A DNA stretch of 7,118 bases from an uncultured Eubacteriales bacterium (GTDB lineage: Bacteria; Bacillota; Clostridia; Christensenellales; Pumilibacteraceae): the NCBI GenBank assembly GCA_900553005.1, contig USBU01000061.1:1-7118 (forward strand). The letters are read 5' to 3'. Positions 1 to 6,111 of the stretch are shown in pieces (the first letter of the stretch is position 1; each line of letters starts with the position of its first letter). Under the pieces are notes generated by a model, which worked only from the letters and a program-made list of their open reading frames with translations, was not told the DNA's origin and did not search any database. Made by a program: the position numbers and the translations under genes.

Positions 1-51
1 AGATCTACACCTATTAAGTCGTCGGCAGCTTCATATGTGTATAAGAGACAG
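1..51 (+). other. Illumina Nextera i5 adapter remnant (sequencing artifact)
   Basis: This is library adapter, not genome. Bases 1-10 match the end of the P5 flow-cell sequence. Bases 11-18 (CTATTAAG) match the Nextera i5 index I remember as S518. Bases 19-51 match the 33-base Nextera read 1 adapter ending in the 19-base Tn5 mosaic end, apart from T instead of G at positions 30 and 34. The two mismatches suggest low-quality read ends carried into the assembly. Genomic sequence should be taken to begin at 52. Recognition is from memory of the adapter sequence, but a match of this length and order is not plausibly chance. Confidence 0.97.
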
Positions 52-195
52 CTTTTTTGTGCGTTTAAATTTTGCCGCAATGTCTCTCAATCTCTTAGTT
101 CTAGGAAATTCGCTCCACGACTCACCGATTTCATTACCGTCTTGCCCGTAATGAAAATAAATTTTTAAACGAGATTTTCGTAATATGCGCAAGCT
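52..195 (-). other. Weak partial open frame running off the contig end
   Basis: A minus-strand frame stays open for 48 codons from just after a TAG at 196-198 to the adapter junction at 52, with a possible TTG start at 190-192. The central part reads YFHYGQDGNEIGESW, followed by a basic, lysine/arginine-rich stretch. The Y-x-x-x-G-x-x-x-G-E-S-W pattern vaguely recalls short YD-x-x-G-type repeats, but I cannot assign a family. No clear ribosome binding site precedes it. The opposite strand is also open in the same codon phase, from 52 to a TAA near 166-168. It could be the start of a gene truncated by the contig end, a decayed gene fragment, or chance. Confidence 0.2.
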
Positions 196-423
196 CTAAA
201 CGACATTGCCTTATCGCCCCCCATTTACGCAAATTCATTTTCCGTACAGCCGCTGCCCTCTTCGGCATAACCGTTCGGCAATCACAGCCGCTACATGATT
301 TTTCCTACGGCAACTCGATATTTTTAATGTCTTATAGATTTTTTGTCTGTCCGTATTAAGCTTATTGATCGCAAAATTGCGCTGTCTTATAAAGCGACAA
401 TACGAGCGGCAAAAAAACAAAAA
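196..423. other. Non-coding stretch, no recognisable gene
   Basis: Nothing here is recognisable as a gene. The longest frame is a 61-codon minus-strand one (235-420) that would have to start at a TTG inside the U-tract of the operon terminator. It is rich in Arg, Cys and Lys and looks like a chance frame. The stretch contains small direct repeats: ACAGCCGCT at 246-254 and 284-292, and TGTCTTATA at 328-336 and 383-391. On the minus strand the latter reads TATAAGACA and includes a -10-like TATAAG, but neither copy has a convincing -35 partner. I see no tRNA or known structured RNA. Confidence 0.5.
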
Positions 424-444
424 AGCCGTTTTTTACATACGGCT
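411..444 (-). terminator. Rho-independent terminator, distal hairpin
   Basis: In the minus-strand transcript a 6-bp stem AGCCGU/ACGGCU (444-439 paired with 429-424) closes a 9-base loop. It is followed at once by a U-rich tract, five U, one G, then seven U (423-411). It lies about 90 bases after the spoVM stop and would back up the first hairpin as the end of the operon. The 3' side on the plus strand (ATTTTATT) is also U-rich, so weak termination in the other direction is possible. Confidence 0.8.
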
Positions 445-476
445 ATTTTATTATGCGCTTGTCCTTTAAAATTTAT

Positions 477-529
477 AAAAATCCGCTTTCCGCCGTATGT
501 ACGATAAACACTGACGAAAAGCGGTTTTT
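477..529. terminator. Bidirectional Rho-independent terminator after spoVM
   Basis: A 10-bp stem with one G-U wobble forms between 515-524 (CGAAAAGCGG on the plus strand) and 483-492 (CCGCTTTCCG), around a 22-base loop. In the minus-strand transcript it is followed by A then five U (481-477). In the plus-strand transcript it is followed directly by five U (525-529). The layout therefore fits termination from both sides. It begins only a few bases after the spoVM stop codon, which makes it the likely main terminator of the priA–spoVM operon. Confidence 0.78.
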
Positions 530-533
530 CGAT

Positions 534-611
534 TCAGTTCTCCTTTTTGAGAAACAGCATTTTAAGAATTCCGCGAAGAAATCGCGGGGCCTTGACGCAG
601 ATGATTTTCAT
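534..611 (-). CDS. spoVM: Stage V sporulation protein M (SpoVM), overlapping thiN
   Basis: This 25-residue peptide begins MKIICVKAPRFLRGIL and ends in a charged KKEN tail. SpoVM is a short amphipathic-helix peptide that recognises the convex forespore membrane and anchors SpoIVA, so the spore coat assembles there. Compared ungapped with the 26-residue B. subtilis SpoVM as I remember it, M1, K2, K7, P9, F11, L12, G14 and I15 match, including the Pro9 linked to its shallow membrane insertion. Gly13 is Arg here. The ATG follows a strong GAGGAG site by 7 bases. The gene overlaps the last 50 bases of thiN in a different frame, and in B. subtilis spoVM also lies next to thiN (yloS). Size, position, ribosome binding site and residue pattern agree. 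It implies a spore-former. A chance frame is possible but unlikely. Confidence 0.85.
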   Translation of the reverse strand: MKIICVKAPRFLRGILKMLFLKKEN

Positions 612-1251
612 CGTCCTTCTCCTCTTTAACGTTTTCGATAAAGACCAGCAGCTCTCCTTCCGCTTCCACTTTGATTACCGGCATCTCGGCCGTATTGGAT
701 ATGCCGAGAATATGCAGACGACCAAGCGTTACGTTTTTCATCGGATACTTGAGTCCTTCCGTTGATAATATATGCGCCGACTCAAGAAATGGTACCAGCG
801 ACACCGTTGCGCCCGGGACTACGCTTTTAACGATTTTTCCGCTTTCCAGCGTAACAGTAAAACCTTCCCCTATAAGCATAGCAACCGCACCCCTCCTTTT
901 TGCCTGATATAAAAGAGACAGATTAGAGTAAGCGTGATCGGGACGGCCTCCGAAAGCGCCGTAAATATATACGACCTTTGCTCCCCTATTAAGCGCGCAG
1001 TCCATACAAACATGTCCGTCGGTATAGTCCTTTTCCGGGCTTAGCTTTACTATTTCGCAATCTTTATTTATAAATTTCTCGTCAATGCTGTCAAAGTCTC
1101 CGATAACGATATCAGGCTTTATTTTTCCGTCAAGATACCTGTACGCTCCGTCCGCACAGATAATCAGTTTGCCGGCGACGTTTGTACCGATCTTTCGCAA
1201 TTCAAATTCTTCGGGCGCGTTACCGTTTAAAAAAATTATGGCCTCGGTCAT
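562..1251 (-). CDS. thiN: Thiamine pyrophosphokinase
   Basis: The 229-residue protein transfers pyrophosphate from ATP to thiamine, giving the cofactor thiamine diphosphate and AMP in the cytoplasm. Family motifs appear in order: ADGA (33-36), PDIVIGDFDSI (46-56) with the acidic residues that bind metal and ATP, EKDYTD (73-78), GAFGGRPDH (98-106) followed by SN, then in the C-terminal thiamine-binding β domain GLKYPM (166-171) and GISNT (183-187). An in-frame TAA nine bases upstream forces the start at or after this ATG. The ribosome binding site is poor (GAGGAT, far upstream). The family fold should end near residue 207. The last 20 or so residues are highly polar, and the last 16 coincide with spoVM in another frame, so this tail is probably dictated by the overlap. 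The gene follows rpe after 88 bases. Confidence 0.95.
   Translation of the reverse strand: MTEAIIFLNGNAPEEFELRKIGTNVAGKLIICADGAYRYLDGKIKPDIVIGDFDSIDEKFINKDCEIVKLSPEKDYTDGHVCMDCALNRGAKVVYIYGAFGGRPDHAYSNLSLLYQAKRRGAVAMLIGEGFTVTLESGKIVKSVVPGATVSLVPFLESAHILSTEGLKYPMKNVTLGRLHILGISNTAEMPVIKVEAEGELLVFIENVKEEKDDENHLRQGPAISSRNS
619..624 (-). promoter_or_regulatory. Shine-Dalgarno site of spoVM inside thiN
   Basis: GAGGAG on the minus strand sits 7 bases before the spoVM ATG and within the thiN reading frame, near codon 210. It is stronger than the site in front of thiN itself and is a main reason to accept the short overlapping gene. Confidence 0.8.
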
Positions 1252-1339
1252 TCTATCTTAATCATCCTCATAAAAAATATAACTTCGTCTCCTCTGCATG
1301 AGTAAAATACCGACGCACAGCCGCCGCGATAAGTCCCGA
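1252..1339 (-). other. rpe–thiN intergenic gap
   Basis: This 88-base gap is the only real break between neighbouring genes in the operon; all other junctions are within about 10 bases. I see no terminator hairpin and no good promoter. A 13-codon frame, MQRRRSYIFYEDD, starts at an ATG in the middle and ends at the TAA just upstream of thiN. It has no ribosome binding site and I do not call it a gene. Confidence 0.5.
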
Positions 1340-1996
1340 TCACTCGCCGCGCAGCGCTGAAATTACGGCGCCGGGATCGTCGGCGTTGAATACAGCAGAG
1401 CCGGCAACGACTGTATCGGCGCCGGCAGCCTTGATTACGGCAATATTGTCAAGGCCGACGCCTCCGTCGATTTCCAGTCTTACGTCAAGATTGCGGCGCT
1501 TGATTTCAGATGAAATAATCCTGAGCTTATCAATTGCGGACGGAATGAATTTCTGACCGCCGAAGCCCGGATAAACGCTCATTACAAGCGCCATATCCGA
1601 ATAAGCAAGATAATCGAAAGCCAGCCGCGCCGGCGTATCCGGACTGATAACCAATCCGCTTTTTACGCCTGCGCCGCGTATATATTCAAGACAATATTTA
1701 AGCGAGTCCGTAGCTTCGTAATGCACGGTAATGTAATCCGCGCCCGCCTTTATAAACTCGTCAAGATAACGCTCCGGCCGCATCACCATGAGATGAACGT
1801 CGAGCGGAAGGCTTGTGCGTCTGCGTATATCGGCAACCATTTTAGGCCCGAAACTTATGTTTGGCACAAAAATGCCGTCCATAACGTCAACGTGCAGCAT
1901 ATCGGCGCCGGCAGAAGTCATACGCTCTGCGGCGCTTCCCATTTCGCTGAAGTCCGCGGCAAGCACCGACGGCGCTATCAATATATCCTTATTCAT
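1340..1996 (-). CDS. rpe: Ribulose-phosphate 3-epimerase
   Basis: The 218-residue TIM-barrel enzyme interconverts D-ribulose 5-phosphate and D-xylulose 5-phosphate in the pentose phosphate pathway. Family motifs are complete: SVLAADF (10-16), HVDVMDGIFVPN (35-46), DVHLMV (66-71), VYPGFGGQKF (141-150), IDGGV (176-180) and VAGSAVF (197-203). The expected metal ligands are H35, D37, H68 and D177, with D37 and D177 the likely acid/base pair. Length is normal for the family. The ATG is preceded by AGGAGG with 5-base spacing and overlaps the rsgA stop in an ATGA, so start choice is firm and translation is probably coupled. rpe after rsgA is a conserved order in Bacillota. Confidence 0.98.
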   Translation of the reverse strand: MNKDILIAPSVLAADFSEMGSAAERMTSAGADMLHVDVMDGIFVPNISFGPKMVADIRRRTSLPLDVHLMVMRPERYLDEFIKAGADYITVHYEATDSLKYCLEYIRGAGVKSGLVISPDTPARLAFDYLAYSDMALVMSVYPGFGGQKFIPSAIDKLRIISSEIKRRNLDVRLEIDGGVGLDNIAVIKAAGADTVVAGSAVFNADDPGAVISALRGE

Positions 1997-2871
1997 CTGT
2001 TCCTCCTGCGCGTCTTAGACGCGTTTTTACATTCTTCGTAAAGTCTGACGTAACGATCATACCGATCCCGGTTGAGCATACCGCTTTCTGCCGCCGCTCT
2101 TACCGCGCAGCCCGGCTCGGCCGTGTGAGTGCAGGGATGAAATCTGCAGCAGTCCGACAGCGCGACGTATTCGTCGTAATATGCGGCAAGCGATCCGTAA
2201 TCTTCCTCAAACAGATCAAGCATAGAAAAACCCGGAGTATCTATAAAGGAAAAGCCTTTGTCTGATTTAAGAATTTCAGCCGATGTTGTGGTATTTCTTC
2301 CACGTCCGATACGGTCGCTGAGACTTCCGACGGCGCGGACAGCTCCGCCCAGAATTCCGTTTGAAATGGTCGATTTGCCCACCGCCGACTGTCCGGCAAA
2401 GCATACAAGCTTGTCCTTAAGCAAAGGCAGAAGATTGCCTATATCGCCGCTTAACGCGCTTACGGACACTACGGCGGCTACGTCCTTAGAAAACTGCGCA
2501 TCAAGTATTTCAAGCTCTCCGTCCGCCAAGTCGCTTTTATTAAGACAAATAGCGCACTCAATCCCTACGCGCTTACAGTTTATTATCATCTTATCTATAA
2601 GATAATAATCTATTTCCGGCTGCGGCGCTACAACGATTACCGCAATATCGACGTTGGCGACAGCCGGTCGCACGAGAAAATTCCTGCGCGGCATCACCTC
2701 GGAAATCACAGGCTCTCCGGCGGAATGATCAACGCGCACAAAATCTCCTACCAGCAGTTCTCCGGCGCGCTTGAGCCTGCCGCGCGCACGCACAGTCATT
2801 CGTCCGCCCGCGCTGTCCAGTTCGAATTCGTTGGACTTATGCTTCAGAATTCTGTAAAATTTATCATCCAT
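1993..2871 (-). CDS. rsgA: Ribosome small-subunit-dependent GTPase RsgA
   Basis: The 292-residue circularly permuted GTPase checks late 30S maturation and releases when GTP is hydrolysed on the 30S subunit. It has an N-terminal OB fold (about 1-65), then G motifs in permuted order: G4 NKSD (111-114), G1 GQSAVGKS (160-167), G2/switch I GRGRNTTT (189-196) and G3 DTPGF (211-215). A zinc domain follows, with likely ligands C242, C247, H249 and C255. The G2 motif has Asn193 where most family members have His (RHTTT), the residue linked to catalysis in E. coli YjeQ; the codon is AAT. The ribosome binding site is weak (only GGGA, 11 bases away), and the start is 6 bases after the rlmN stop, so translation may rely on rlmN. 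It is also known as YloQ/CpgA in B. subtilis. Confidence 0.97.
   Translation of the reverse strand: MDDKFYRILKHKSNEFELDSAGGRMTVRARGRLKRAGELLVGDFVRVDHSAGEPVISEVMPRRNFLVRPAVANVDIAVIVVAPQPEIDYYLIDKMIINCKRVGIECAICLNKSDLADGELEILDAQFSKDVAAVVSVSALSGDIGNLLPLLKDKLVCFAGQSAVGKSTISNGILGGAVRAVGSLSDRIGRGRNTTTSAEILKSDKGFSFIDTPGFSMLDLFEEDYGSLAAYYDEYVALSDCCRFHPCTHTAEPGCAVRAAAESGMLNRDRYDRYVRLYEECKNASKTRRRNR
2002..2007 (-). promoter_or_regulatory. Strong Shine-Dalgarno site of rpe
   Basis: AGGAGG on the minus strand lies 5 bases before the rpe ATG and within the end of rsgA. It fixes the rpe start and suggests efficient independent initiation in addition to ATGA coupling. Confidence 0.85.
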
Positions 2872-2877
2872 AAAAGT

Positions 2878-3921
2878 TCAGTCCCGTTTACCGACATAGC
2901 TGCGCCTGAGCTGACCGCAGGCTCCGCCCACGTCCGCGCCCTTTGACCTTCGGATAGTCGCGCTGAGTCCGAGTCCGTTAAGCTTTTTCATAAAACGCTC
3001 CGCCTCTTCCCGCGTACAACCTTTCAGATTTTTCTCTTTAACGGGATTAAGCGGAATCAAATTTACGTGGCACGGAAAGCCCTTAAGCAATTCATACAAC
3101 CGTTTGGCGTCGAAGTGATTGATATTGACGCCTTTTATCATGGTGTACTCGAATATTACTCTGCGTCCGGTTTTATCAAAATAATATTTTGCCGCGTCAA
3201 CTATTTCGTTTATCGAATATTTGTTGGCGATCGGCATTATCGAACGCCGATATTCATCGCTGCTTGCGTGCAAAGAAATCGTAAGAGTAACTGTAAAACC
3301 GTCGTCGGCAAGACGCTTTACGTTATCGACCAGTCCGCATGTGGAAAGCGAAATATTCCGTTCGCTGACGTTAAGCCCCCGAGGCGAGCTTAACAGTCTT
3401 ATAAATTTAGCGACCTCGTCGTAATTGTCAAGCGGCTCTCCGCTGCCCATCAGCACTACGTTTGTAACCGCGCGCCTTTCCGAGCTTGCTCCGTGTATGC
3501 GATTGACGCACAGAACCTGCGAAAGTATTTCTCCGGCAGTAAGATTACGCACCAGCCCTCCGATTCCCGAAGCACAGAAAGCGCAGCCCATCCGACAGCC
3601 TACCTGCGTAGAAACGCAAAGAGTGTTACCGTAGCTTTGCTTCATAAAAGCGCCTTCTATTATATTTCCGTCGTTCAGTCTGTAAAGATACTTTTCCGTG
3701 CCGTCGGCAGACACCAGAGTTTTTTCCACTCCGAGAGCCCGATCGGCAATTTTTTCCTTAAGCGCCGCGCGCAATAAGAGCGGCAAATCGCTCATTTCCT
3801 CGAACGAATTGAATTTAGTTATGTTGGCGTAAAGCTGTCCGGCTCTGTAAGCCGGCTGAGCAAACTCGGATTTGAGCAGCGCTTCCAGTTCGTCGGGCGA
3901 GAAATCCGCAAGACAATTCAT
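2878..3921 (-). CDS. rlmN: Radical-SAM 23S rRNA (A2503-C2)/tRNA (A37-C2) methyltransferase
   Basis: The 347-residue protein methylates C2 of A2503 in 23S rRNA near the peptidyl-transferase centre, and in some bacteria A37 of certain tRNAs. The radical-SAM [4Fe-4S] ligands are C109, C113 and C116 in GCRMGCAFC. The SAM-contact motif is GSGEPLDNYD (159-168), with Ser where Met is usual. The catalytic Cys in GGACGQLR is C335, and LIPLNPV (288-294) is typical of the family. I start at the ATG at 3919-3921 because AGGAGG stands 10 bases upstream and the homologous sequence begins there. A longer frame reaching 4017 adds 32 residues lying inside rsmB that look unlike any RlmN. The start is one base after the rsmB stop (TGATATG). 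In B. subtilis prpC and prkC follow this gene, but here rsgA comes directly. Confidence 0.97.
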   Translation of the reverse strand: MNCLADFSPDELEALLKSEFAQPAYRAGQLYANITKFNSFEEMSDLPLLLRAALKEKIADRALGVEKTLVSADGTEKYLYRLNDGNIIEGAFMKQSYGNTLCVSTQVGCRMGCAFCASGIGGLVRNLTAGEILSQVLCVNRIHGASSERRAVTNVVLMGSGEPLDNYDEVAKFIRLLSSPRGLNVSERNISLSTCGLVDNVKRLADDGFTVTLTISLHASSDEYRRSIMPIANKYSINEIVDAAKYYFDKTGRRVIFEYTMIKGVNINHFDAKRLYELLKGFPCHVNLIPLNPVKEKNLKGCTREEAERFMKKLNGLGLSATIRRSKGADVGGACGQLRRSYVGKRD

Positions 3922-3922
3922 A

Positions 3923-5185
3923 TCACTTGACCCTCCTGAGCTTGGCGACGAAAAAACCGTCGCAGTTGTGCGTCTTAGGAAAAAGTCGAACAAAGCCGTC
4001 TCCGTCGGCCGACACATGAGCGCAAGCCGCCTTTTCCAGGGTAAAATTAGAGTTTTCGTTGAGAAATCTGTTTATAATATCCTCATTCTCCTCTTTAAAA
4101 ACCGTACAGGTAGAATAATTAAGCTGTCCGCCGTCAGCCACGTAAGCAGCGGCAGTCGTCAATATAGAATACTGTAATGCGGAAAGCGCGCCGACGTCGC
4201 CTTCCTTACGGTTGATTATTACGTCGGGCTTGGAAAACATAACGCCTATGCCGCTGCAAGGCACGTCGCAAACCACGCAGTTGAATTTTTCCGAAAAGTC
4301 CGAACGGTACTTTAAAGCGTCGCTTACCTCGGCTTTAAGCTTTACTCCCATACGCTTTGCATACGACTCAATCAATTTAACTCTGTGCGGATGAATATCG
4401 CACGCGGTAACGTCCGCTCCAAGCTGAGCAAGATACACGGCCTTGCCGCCGGGCGCCGCGCATAAATCAAGCGTTTTATCGCCTTTTTTAAGCCCCGCGG
4501 AATAATATTCTGCCGCCAGCACGCTTGACAGAGACTGAACGGCATAAAAATTCGCAGGCAGTTTTTTCAATGCGGCATAATCCGAATAAACTCCGCACGG
4601 ACTGCCGTCCCCTCCCGTCAGCGCAATAAAATTTTCTTTGTTTATTTTATCTTCATTAACCCTGACATGAGTTTTTTCGGGCAGACGCGACGATAAAAAA
4701 TCTCGCGTAAAAGCCTCCCCGTACTGCGAAATAAGCCTGTCGACAATCCATTCCGGACACGAATAATTAACGGAAATTTCAAATACGGCGTCTTTTGCGG
4801 AAATTGGAAGAATTACGTCTGCTGACCGCCTCAGGACAGCGTTTACAAATCCTGAAAGCTCTTTTTTCCCAAGACGCTTAATCAGCTCTACCTGCGTATT
4901 CAGAACGGCGTAATCCGGCGCATCCATAAACCTGAGCATATATATTCCCATCTTTATGACCACGGTGGCCGCGAGCTTAGGTTTTCGTTCAGTAAGTCTG
5001 CCCAAAATATAGTCCAGCTGTGTGTTTTTAGATAAAACGCCGTAAAACATGCGCGAAACATACGCCCTGTCGCGCTCGTCTGAAAGCTGCGAAAGCGTCC
5101 TGTTTAGTTCTATCGAAGAATAAGCGCCGCCGTAAACCTTCATAAGAAGTCGCGCGGCTATAAGATTCCGTTCGGCCGTATTCAT
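3923..5185 (-). CDS. rsmB: 16S rRNA m5C967 methyltransferase RsmB
   Basis: The 420-residue enzyme makes 5-methylcytosine in 16S rRNA (C967 in E. coli numbering) using SAM. Residues about 1-130 form the NusB-like RNA-binding domain. After a linker comes the Rossmann methyltransferase: motif I LDLCAAPGGK (239-248), the acidic ribose-binding region ACDIHPHR (261-268), motif IV CDVPCSG (306-312) with C310, and motif VI YSTCT (357-361) with C360 as expected nucleophile. The C-terminal CDGFFVAKL is typical. The usual QD just before motif I reads QS (217-218), a mild deviation. Its ATG overlaps the fmt stop (ATGA). No clear Shine-Dalgarno site precedes it, which suggests translation depends on ribosomes ending fmt. 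Also called Sun or FMU; B. subtilis YloM. Confidence 0.97.
   Translation of the reverse strand: MNTAERNLIAARLLMKVYGGAYSSIELNRTLSQLSDERDRAYVSRMFYGVLSKNTQLDYILGRLTERKPKLAATVVIKMGIYMLRFMDAPDYAVLNTQVELIKRLGKKELSGFVNAVLRRSADVILPISAKDAVFEISVNYSCPEWIVDRLISQYGEAFTRDFLSSRLPEKTHVRVNEDKINKENFIALTGGDGSPCGVYSDYAALKKLPANFYAVQSLSSVLAAEYYSAGLKKGDKTLDLCAAPGGKAVYLAQLGADVTACDIHPHRVKLIESYAKRMGVKLKAEVSDALKYRSDFSEKFNCVVCDVPCSGIGVMFSKPDVIINRKEGDVGALSALQYSILTTAAAYVADGGQLNYSTCTVFKEENEDIINRFLNENSNFTLEKAACAHVSADGDGFVRLFPKTHNCDGFFVAKLRRVK
3932..3937 (-). promoter_or_regulatory. Shine-Dalgarno site that decides the rlmN start
   Basis: AGGAGG on the minus strand lies 10 bases before the ATG at 3919-3921 and inside the last codons of rsmB. 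It supports the 347-residue RlmN rather than the 379-residue version. Confidence 0.85.
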
Positions 5186-6111
5186 ATCGCGGTTTTATCG
5201 AGAGCCGAAAGTCTGTCTCCGACGCTTAGCCTTACGCCGTTTAAAAAATCCGAAGCCGTCATGCGCTTCTTCCCGCTGAGCTGAAGCTCTGCAAGTCTGA
5301 GAGCGCCTTTTTTACACGCAACGACCAATATCCCCTTAGACGCGGATAAGATTTCCCCCGGACAACCCTTGCCATCCGCCAAATCCGCGCGGTAAATTTT
5401 TAACGCCTGACCGGAAAATCCGCATATTCCGTACCCGAAGCCGCGGATAAGATTGCGGATTTCTTCGGCGGACCTGTCAAAATCTATAAACGCCTCTTCC
5501 TTTTTAAGCATAGGGGCGTAAGTAACCTTTTTTTCGTCCTGAGGCACGGGCCTAATCTTTCCGGCAATATATCTGTCCAAAGTTTCGCACAGCAGCCGCG
5601 CGCCGACCATGGAAAGCCTGTCGTACAGACCGTCAACATAGTCGTCGGAGCGTATCTCAACGCTTTCGGACGAAAGCACAGCGCCGCTGTCCATTCCCGC
5701 ATCGGTTTTCATAATAGTTATGCCGGTTTTGCTTTCTCCGTTGATAAGAGCGCGCTGGATCGGAGCGCTGCCGCGGTAAGCAGGCAGCAGCGAACCATGC
5801 ACGTTTATTACCCCAAGCGGCGGAATATCAAGAATCTCCTGCGACAAAATCTGACCGTAAGCGCAGGTGACCATGATATCAGGCTGTAACCCCTTTAAAA
5901 TTTCAACCCCGTCGCATTTTATTTTTTCAAACTGAAATACCGGCAATCCCAGCTCATTTGCCTTTGCTTTTACTGCTCCCTCGATAAGCCTGCCCTTTCT
6001 GTCCTTTTCCCTATCAGGCTGACAAACAACGGCTGACACTCCGTATTGTTCATGCAGGGCGGTCAAGGACGGGACCGCAAACATGGGAGTACCTAAAAAA
6101 ACTATTTTCAT
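5182..6111 (-). CDS. fmt: Methionyl-tRNA formyltransferase
   Basis: The 309-residue enzyme uses 10-formyltetrahydrofolate to formylate initiator Met-tRNA. The N-terminal hydrolase domain begins with the family signature MKIVFLGTPMFAVPSL and carries the catalytic triad N103 and H105 in INVHGSLLPAYRG and D141 in TDAGMDSG. The C-terminal OB-like tRNA-binding domain (about 205-305) includes GFGYGICGF. Length is usual for the family. The start overlaps the def stop by one base (TAATG) and has AAGGA 9 bases upstream within def. The pairing is functional: Fmt adds the formyl group that Def later removes. Its stop overlaps the rsmB start. Confidence 0.98.
   Translation of the reverse strand: MKIVFLGTPMFAVPSLTALHEQYGVSAVVCQPDREKDRKGRLIEGAVKAKANELGLPVFQFEKIKCDGVEILKGLQPDIMVTCAYGQILSQEILDIPPLGVINVHGSLLPAYRGSAPIQRALINGESKTGITIMKTDAGMDSGAVLSSESVEIRSDDYVDGLYDRLSMVGARLLCETLDRYIAGKIRPVPQDEKKVTYAPMLKKEEAFIDFDRSAEEIRNLIRGFGYGICGFSGQALKIYRADLADGKGCPGEILSASKGILVVACKKGALRLAELQLSGKKRMTASDFLNGVRLSVGDRLSALDKTAI

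Noticed and set aside
52..168. Plus-strand open frame from the contig end to TAA
   Set aside because: It mirrors the minus-strand frame in the same codon phase and shows no recognisable protein features.
328..391. Two copies of TGTCTTATA (minus strand TATAAGACA) as tandem -10 boxes
   Set aside because: Neither copy has a credible -35 hexamer at 16-18 bases, and no confident gene lies downstream.
235..420. 61-codon minus-strand frame after the terminator
   Set aside because: It needs a TTG start in the terminator U-tract, has no ribosome binding site, and its Arg/Cys-rich composition looks non-coding.
547..765. Long plus-strand frames opposite thiN, rpe, rsgA, rlmN, rsmB and def
   Set aside because: All are antisense shadows of well-supported genes, with no motifs or ribosome binding sites of their own.
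1258..1299. 13-codon frame MQRRRSYIFYEDD between rpe and thiN
   Set aside because: No ribosome binding site, no conserved pattern recognised, and easily chance in an AT-rich gap.
3922..4017. Upstream extension of RlmN by 32 residues
   Set aside because: It lies inside rsmB, does not look like an RlmN N-terminus, and the internal ATG at 3919-3921 has AGGAGG 10 bases upstream.
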